In this document: piece after piece, positions 5,842 through 7,976 of the stretch
Position numbering within the stretch: position 1 is the first letter of the stretch
Layout of the letters: each line of letters starts with the position of its first letter
NCBI GenBank assembly: GCA_030043435.1
Contig: JASHXR010000047.1
Span: 1 to 7,976, forward strand
DNA from: Microcaldota archaeon
GTDB taxonomy: Archaea; Micrarchaeota; Micrarchaeia; Micrarchaeales; CABMGC01
DNA: 7,976 nt
Direction of reading: 5' to 3'
Translations under genes and position numbers: made by a program
Notes under the pieces: model-generated
What the model saw: the letters and a program-made list of their open reading frames with translations, nothing else
Told to the model about the DNA's origin: nothing
The model's database searches: none

Positions 5842-6296
5842 CGCGCAGACCTCAGGTACCTCATCTCAAGCCTATGCAGCCTGGCCACGTTCCTAAGGTC
5901 GAACGGCTTCGTCCCGAACCCCTCCGAGAACCACGCGTCGAGTATCTTCCTGGCTTTAGCGCTAGAGGTCAGCTGCAGGCTCATCACCAGCACGTTCGCA
6001 TGGTCCCACCTCCGCGCTCCGCGCGCCTGCTCTGCGTCGGTGCAGAGCGCGGCCCTCACCCCGGGTATCTTGTTCGCCACAATGGCGGCTCCAGTGCCTG
6101 TCCAGCAGAAGAGTACAGCCTCGTCGAACCTTCCCTTCGCAAGCTGCTCCGCCGGTATGCTGCTCGATTCGACCCACTCCACGCCCTTCTTCCTGAGCGC
6201 ACCAAAGAGCCTGACCTCATGGCCCGCCCCCCTGAGATACGAGACCGTATAGCGGGTGAGGGCATTGGTCTGGTCCGACGAGACCGCGACCCTCAT
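5838..6296 (-). CDS. RpiB/LacA/LacB-family sugar-phosphate isomerase-like protein (divergent active site)
   Basis: The family interconverts aldose and ketose phosphates, classically ribose 5-phosphate and ribulose 5-phosphate. The 152 residues follow the fold, with MRVAVSSDQTN at the N-terminus, LRGAGHEVRLFG (21-32), and VLFCWTGTGAAIVANKIPG (61-79), which includes the catalytic-base Cys position (C64). RAALCTDAEQARGARRWDHANVLVMS (81-106) completes the core. Two positions differ from typical RpiB: SDH becomes SDQ (Q9), and the RHNDAN loop reads RWDHAN. Ribose 5-phosphate isomerase activity should therefore not be assumed. The ATG at 6296 overlaps the HD gene's TGA as ATGA and has GGGAGG upstream. 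An in-frame GTG at 6311 is less likely. The protein also extends about 25 residues beyond the last helix seen in RpiB. Confidence 0.85.
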   Translation of the reverse strand: MRVAVSSDQTNALTRYTVSYLRGAGHEVRLFGALRKKGVEWVESSSIPAEQLAKGRFDEAVLFCWTGTGAAIVANKIPGVRAALCTDAEQARGARRWDHANVLVMSLQLTSSAKARKILDAWFSEGFGTKPFDLRNVARLHRLEMRYLRSAR

Positions 6297-6964
6297 TCGA
6301 GCCCCTCCCACTCCCTGTAGAACCTCCTTAGGTACTCCTTCATGAACGCCTCCCTCCCCATCGCAAGCTTCCTTGCCGCTGCGGTGTTCATCCCGCCCCT
6401 CAACAGCAGCAGCTTCTCGTAGAAGTGGTTTATCGTCGTGGACCTCGCATGCGACCTCTTGAAGTCATCGAAGCTGCGATAGCGCCTCGGCTTGACGCCG
6501 GGGTCGTAGAGCTGCCTGCCCTTCGAGCCGCCATACGCGAAGGTGCGGGCGATGCCTATCGCGCCGAGCGCGTCGATGCGGTCTGCATCCTGGACTATGC
6601 CGCCGTTCTTGGTCTTGAGCGCTACGCCGAAGCCGCCCTTGAACGAGATTCCCTCTACAATCCGGCATACCTCATCTGCTGTCGCTGCGTCGACCTTCAG
6701 TCCCTTCAGCATCCTCGCAGCGATGCGCGCGCCCTTGCGCGTGTCGCCTCCGTTGAACTTCCAGTCTGAGATGTCGTGCAGGAGCGCGGCGAGCTGGACT
6801 ACGAAGAGGTCTGCTCCTCTCTCCCGCCCCGCGAGATAGACAGAGTTTTTCCATACCCTGTAGACGTGCCACCAGTCGTGGCCTGTCGTCTCGCCCTCCA
6901 TCCGCTTCCTTACCATCGCAGCGAGCTTCCCCACCGTCGCTGCGTCACTGGCACTCAGACCCAT
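6293..6964 (-). CDS. HD-domain metal-dependent phosphohydrolase (YedJ/YpgQ-like)
   Basis: This is a cytosolic metal-dependent hydrolase of 223 residues. It belongs to the HD family typified by E. coli YedJ and Firmicute YpgQ, some members of which act on nucleotides or pyrophosphate bonds. The opening GHDWWHVYRVW (28-38) supplies H33. LAALLHDISDWKF (58-70) supplies the HD pair H63 and D64. IVQDADRIDALGAIGIARTFAYGG (123-146) supplies D128 and is strongly diagnostic. ISFKGG (106-111) and LYDP are also typical of this branch. All four metal ligands are present, so the enzyme should be active, but the substrate is unknown. The ATG at 6964 starts the protein a normal distance before the HD motif. 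It is the first gene of a three-gene unit, and its TGA overlaps the next ATG. Confidence 0.9.
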   Translation of the reverse strand: MGLSASDAATVGKLAAMVRKRMEGETTGHDWWHVYRVWKNSVYLAGRERGADLFVVQLAALLHDISDWKFNGGDTRKGARIAARMLKGLKVDAATADEVCRIVEGISFKGGFGVALKTKNGGIVQDADRIDALGAIGIARTFAYGGSKGRQLYDPGVKPRRYRSFDDFKRSHARSTTINHFYEKLLLLRGGMNTAAARKLAMGREAFMKEYLRRFYREWEGLE

Positions 6965-7023
6965 GCGATCACGTCAGCCGAAGCAGCGCTATGCTGCCAG
7001 CAGCAGTATCCTCTCCGCTTGCG

Positions 7024-7031
7024 TTAATATC
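7024..7031 (-). promoter_or_regulatory. Candidate TATA box for the HD/RpiB-like/acyP operon
   Basis: On the minus strand this reads GATATTAA, preceded by purine-rich AAGG that could serve as a B-recognition element. A start about 25 nt downstream would leave a leader of roughly 35 nt before the ATG at 6964. The rest of the 211-base gap (6965-7175) shows no gene, tRNA or clear terminator. Confidence 0.45.
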
Positions 7032-7175
7032 CCTTGCTGCGCTCCGGTGTACCTGGCTCCACATGCATCGTCAGCAGCAGAGGCCGGGATCCTGCCTGCC
7101 GGGCATGCCTAGCTCTAAAGAGAGTGCATTGCCGCGGCAGGGCAGGCAGCCCTACCGTGCAGTCAGCATCGGGGC

Positions 7176-7535
7176 TCACTCCAGCAGGAAGGACGCGACC
7201 AGCTCCTTGAGCAGGGGCCTCCGCTGCGCCATTGGGTTCCTGACCATCCTCTGCCTGTGCGCCACCCGCATCGAGTTGTAGCAGTCTACGCACATCAGCC
7301 TCCTCCTGGCGATACCGCCCCTCACGCTCGCGTCCCTCTCCTGCATGTACGCGGGTACCAGTATGCGCACCGTGTACCTGGGCAGGAGCTTGTCGCACGT
7401 GATGCAGCTGTTCTCGACAAGGTACCGGAGGCTCTCGCCCTCCGCCTCGTCAACCGCGCCAGCAGGCGCGGCTGCCGCTACTCCACCTCTTTTACCCCCA
7501 CCCTCTCCGCCCAGCGCCCGTCCTCTCCTCTCCAT
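7176..7535 (-). CDS. Small two-CxxC putative zinc-binding protein, family not recognised
   Basis: I do not recognise this 119-residue protein. The first 35 residues are low-complexity (Gly, Arg, Ala) and probably disordered. The folded part begins near LRYLVENSC and contains CITC (C44, C47) and, 34 residues later, CVDC (C82, C85). Four cysteines in this arrangement suggest one zinc site of a ribbon type. Between them is a beta-rich stretch (YTVRILVPAY), and after them a basic helix (RVAHRQRMVRNP) that could contact nucleic acid. The ATG at 7535 has a G-rich GGGGGG 5 nt upstream and a TATA box about 75 nt upstream. It is a single-gene unit divergent from the carbamate-kinase-like gene. The amino-acid pattern and the consistent zinc motif argue that it is real. 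It does not match archaeal RNase P Rpp21 well. Confidence 0.65.
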   Translation of the reverse strand: MERRGRALGGEGGGKRGGVAAAAPAGAVDEAEGESLRYLVENSCITCDKLLPRYTVRILVPAYMQERDASVRGGIARRRLMCVDCYNSMRVAHRQRMVRNPMAQRRPLLKELVASFLLE

Positions 7536-7607
7536 CTAGTCCCCCCATCCGATCAGCCTGCAATCCCTCACAGGCCTCTCGCCACCGCTATAGTATGGCA
7601 TAACTGA

Positions 7608-7614
7608 TATATAT
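7608..7614 (-). promoter_or_regulatory. TATA box of the two-CxxC protein gene
   Basis: On the minus strand the context is ACAATATATATCAG, a good archaeal TATA box preceded by an A-rich B-recognition-like stretch. Predicted initiation near 7585 leaves about 50 nt before the ATG at 7535. Confidence 0.55.
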
Positions 7615-7652
7615 TGTTTATGGTACGGACATATCGCTATGCATACAAGTAG

Positions 7653-7667
7653 CGTAATGGTATTACG
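7653..7667. promoter_or_regulatory. Perfect 6-bp-arm dyad, operator-like
   Basis: CGTAAT, a 3-nt spacer GGT, and ATTACG form an exact inverted repeat between the two divergent TATA boxes, roughly 40 bp behind the minus-strand box and 90 bp before the plus-strand one. A second inverted repeat, CGCTA (7635-7639) with TAGCG (7650-7654), shares its left edge. It could bind a dimeric regulator; no regulator gene is adjacent. Confidence 0.35.
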
Positions 7668-7756
7668 AAATGCGGCGTATCGGCCTCGCCGCCATTCGTC
7701 ATCGCGCGTCCTCCTGGATGGCGCGCCGGAGATGCGATTGGCGCGCGGCGCAAGCC

Positions 7757-7766
7757 ATATATATAA
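7757..7766 (+). promoter_or_regulatory. TATA box of the carbamate-kinase-like gene
   Basis: ATATATATAA in the context AGCCATATATATAAGTTG is the clearest TATA box in the window. Initiation is expected near 7785-7790, giving a leader of about 50 nt to the ATG at 7837. Confidence 0.6.
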
Positions 7767-7836
7767 GTTGCACTCGTAATCGCAGGGTGCGAAGGCGCGG
7801 CGCATCAAGCGCCAGCTTGCGCTGATGGTGGTCTGG

Positions 7837-7976
7837 ATGAGAGAGCTCATCGCGATAGGCGGGAACGCGCTGTCAGGGAGGGGCGCACTCGGCGCCGTGT
7901 CTGGTGAGATTGCCAGGCTCGCCAGGCTGGGCCATCAGGTAATAGTCACGCACGGCAACGGGCCGCAGGTCGGCGA
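7837..7976 (+). CDS. arcC: Carbamate kinase-like amino acid kinase, N-terminal fragment (runs off the right edge)
   Basis: Carbamate kinase reversibly makes ATP from carbamoyl phosphate and ADP. The 46 complete codons visible here encode MRELIAIGGNALSGRG, the first strand and glycine-rich loop of the amino acid kinase fold. They end in VIVTHGNGPQVG, the signature that separates carbamate kinase from UMP, acetylglutamate and isopentenyl phosphate kinases. The stretch between the two motifs is 27 residues. From memory, typical carbamate kinases have about 35-37 there, so this is a compact or divergent member. The ATG at 7837 follows a Shine-Dalgarno-like GGTGGTC. An in-frame ATG at 7825 would add MVVW and is the alternative start. 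The rest of the enzyme is outside the window. Confidence 0.72.
   Translation, partial: MRELIAIGGNALSGRGALGAVSGEIARLARLGHQVIVTHGNGPQVG

Larger units (their letters stand above)
7536..7836. other. Divergent intergenic region between the zinc-protein and carbamate-kinase-like genes
   Basis: No convincing coding sequence is seen here. The region holds a minus-strand TATA box (7608-7614), a 15-bp dyad (7653-7667), two GC-rich repeats GGCGCGC (7720-7726 and 7740-7746) and a plus-strand TATA box (7757-7766). A small hairpin lies just before the kinase start (CAAGC 7806-7810 with GCTTG 7815-7819). Its middle part (7600-7680) is markedly AT-richer than the genes. Confidence 0.55.

Noticed and set aside
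5527..6252. Open frame of 241 codons on the plus strand
   Set aside because: It lies antisense to the acylphosphatase and RpiB-like genes, both recognised families, and its translation shows no coherent motif.
6965..7175. Possible tRNA or small RNA in the gap before the HD gene
   Set aside because: No T-loop sequence, anticodon stem or acceptor pairing could be built on either strand. Only small GC-rich stems are present.
1..7976. CRISPR array, insertion sequence or prophage signals
   Set aside because: No regularly spaced repeats, transposase or integrase motifs or terminal inverted repeats were seen. Gene content and base use look like ordinary core chromosome.

Overview
The window looks like chromosomal DNA from a GC-rich archaeon. 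Four things point that way. It carries archaeal-type uL30 and uL15 ribosomal proteins, and the start of an archaeal-type PheS with its N-terminal winged-helix region. It encodes an archaeal beta-CASP RNase of the aCPSF2 type. TATA boxes stand out sharply in the AT-rich gaps between otherwise GC-rich genes, and ATA (Ile) and AGG (Arg) codons are used heavily. Short intergenic spacing and several 4-nt stop/start overlaps indicate a compact genome. A DPANN-type lineage is possible, but this cannot be decided from the window.

Layout. (1) 1-1177, minus strand: a secreted or surface protein, anchored by a C-terminal membrane segment and rich in N-glycosylation sequons, lies 6 nt upstream of pheS, which runs off the left edge. 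(2) 1178-1430: a divergent promoter region with a 32-bp imperfect dyad built around two TATA-like boxes, followed by a structured leader. (3) 1431-5453, plus strand: a tightly packed run of uL30, uL15, a GT4 glycosyltransferase, a coiled-coil protein (apparently starting at a CTG codon that overlaps the previous stop) and a beta-CASP ribonuclease starting at TTG directly after the preceding stop. (4) 5454-5547: a short gap between convergent genes. (5) 5548-6964, minus strand: a three-gene unit in the order HD phosphohydrolase, RpiB/LacAB-like protein, acylphosphatase, joined by ATGA and GTGA overlaps. (6) 6965-7535: a short promoter gap and a small two-CxxC protein on the minus strand. (7) 7536-7836: a divergent promoter region. 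(8) 7837-7976, plus strand: the first 46 codons of a carbamate-kinase-like gene cut by the right edge.

How the genes may work together. The plus-strand run links ribosome assembly (uL30, uL15), RNA decay or processing (aCPSF2-like RNase with a co-translated coiled-coil partner candidate) and glycolipid or glycan synthesis (GT4). The GT4 gene occupies the place where secY usually follows rpl15 in archaea. The minus-strand trio looks like small-metabolite housekeeping on phosphate compounds: nucleotides, sugar phosphates and acyl phosphates.

No CRISPR array, insertion sequence, tRNA or rRNA was recognised. The best candidates for something undescribed are the coiled-coil/RNase pair, the TATA-containing dyad and the small two-CxxC protein. 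None of these is proven to be a new system.
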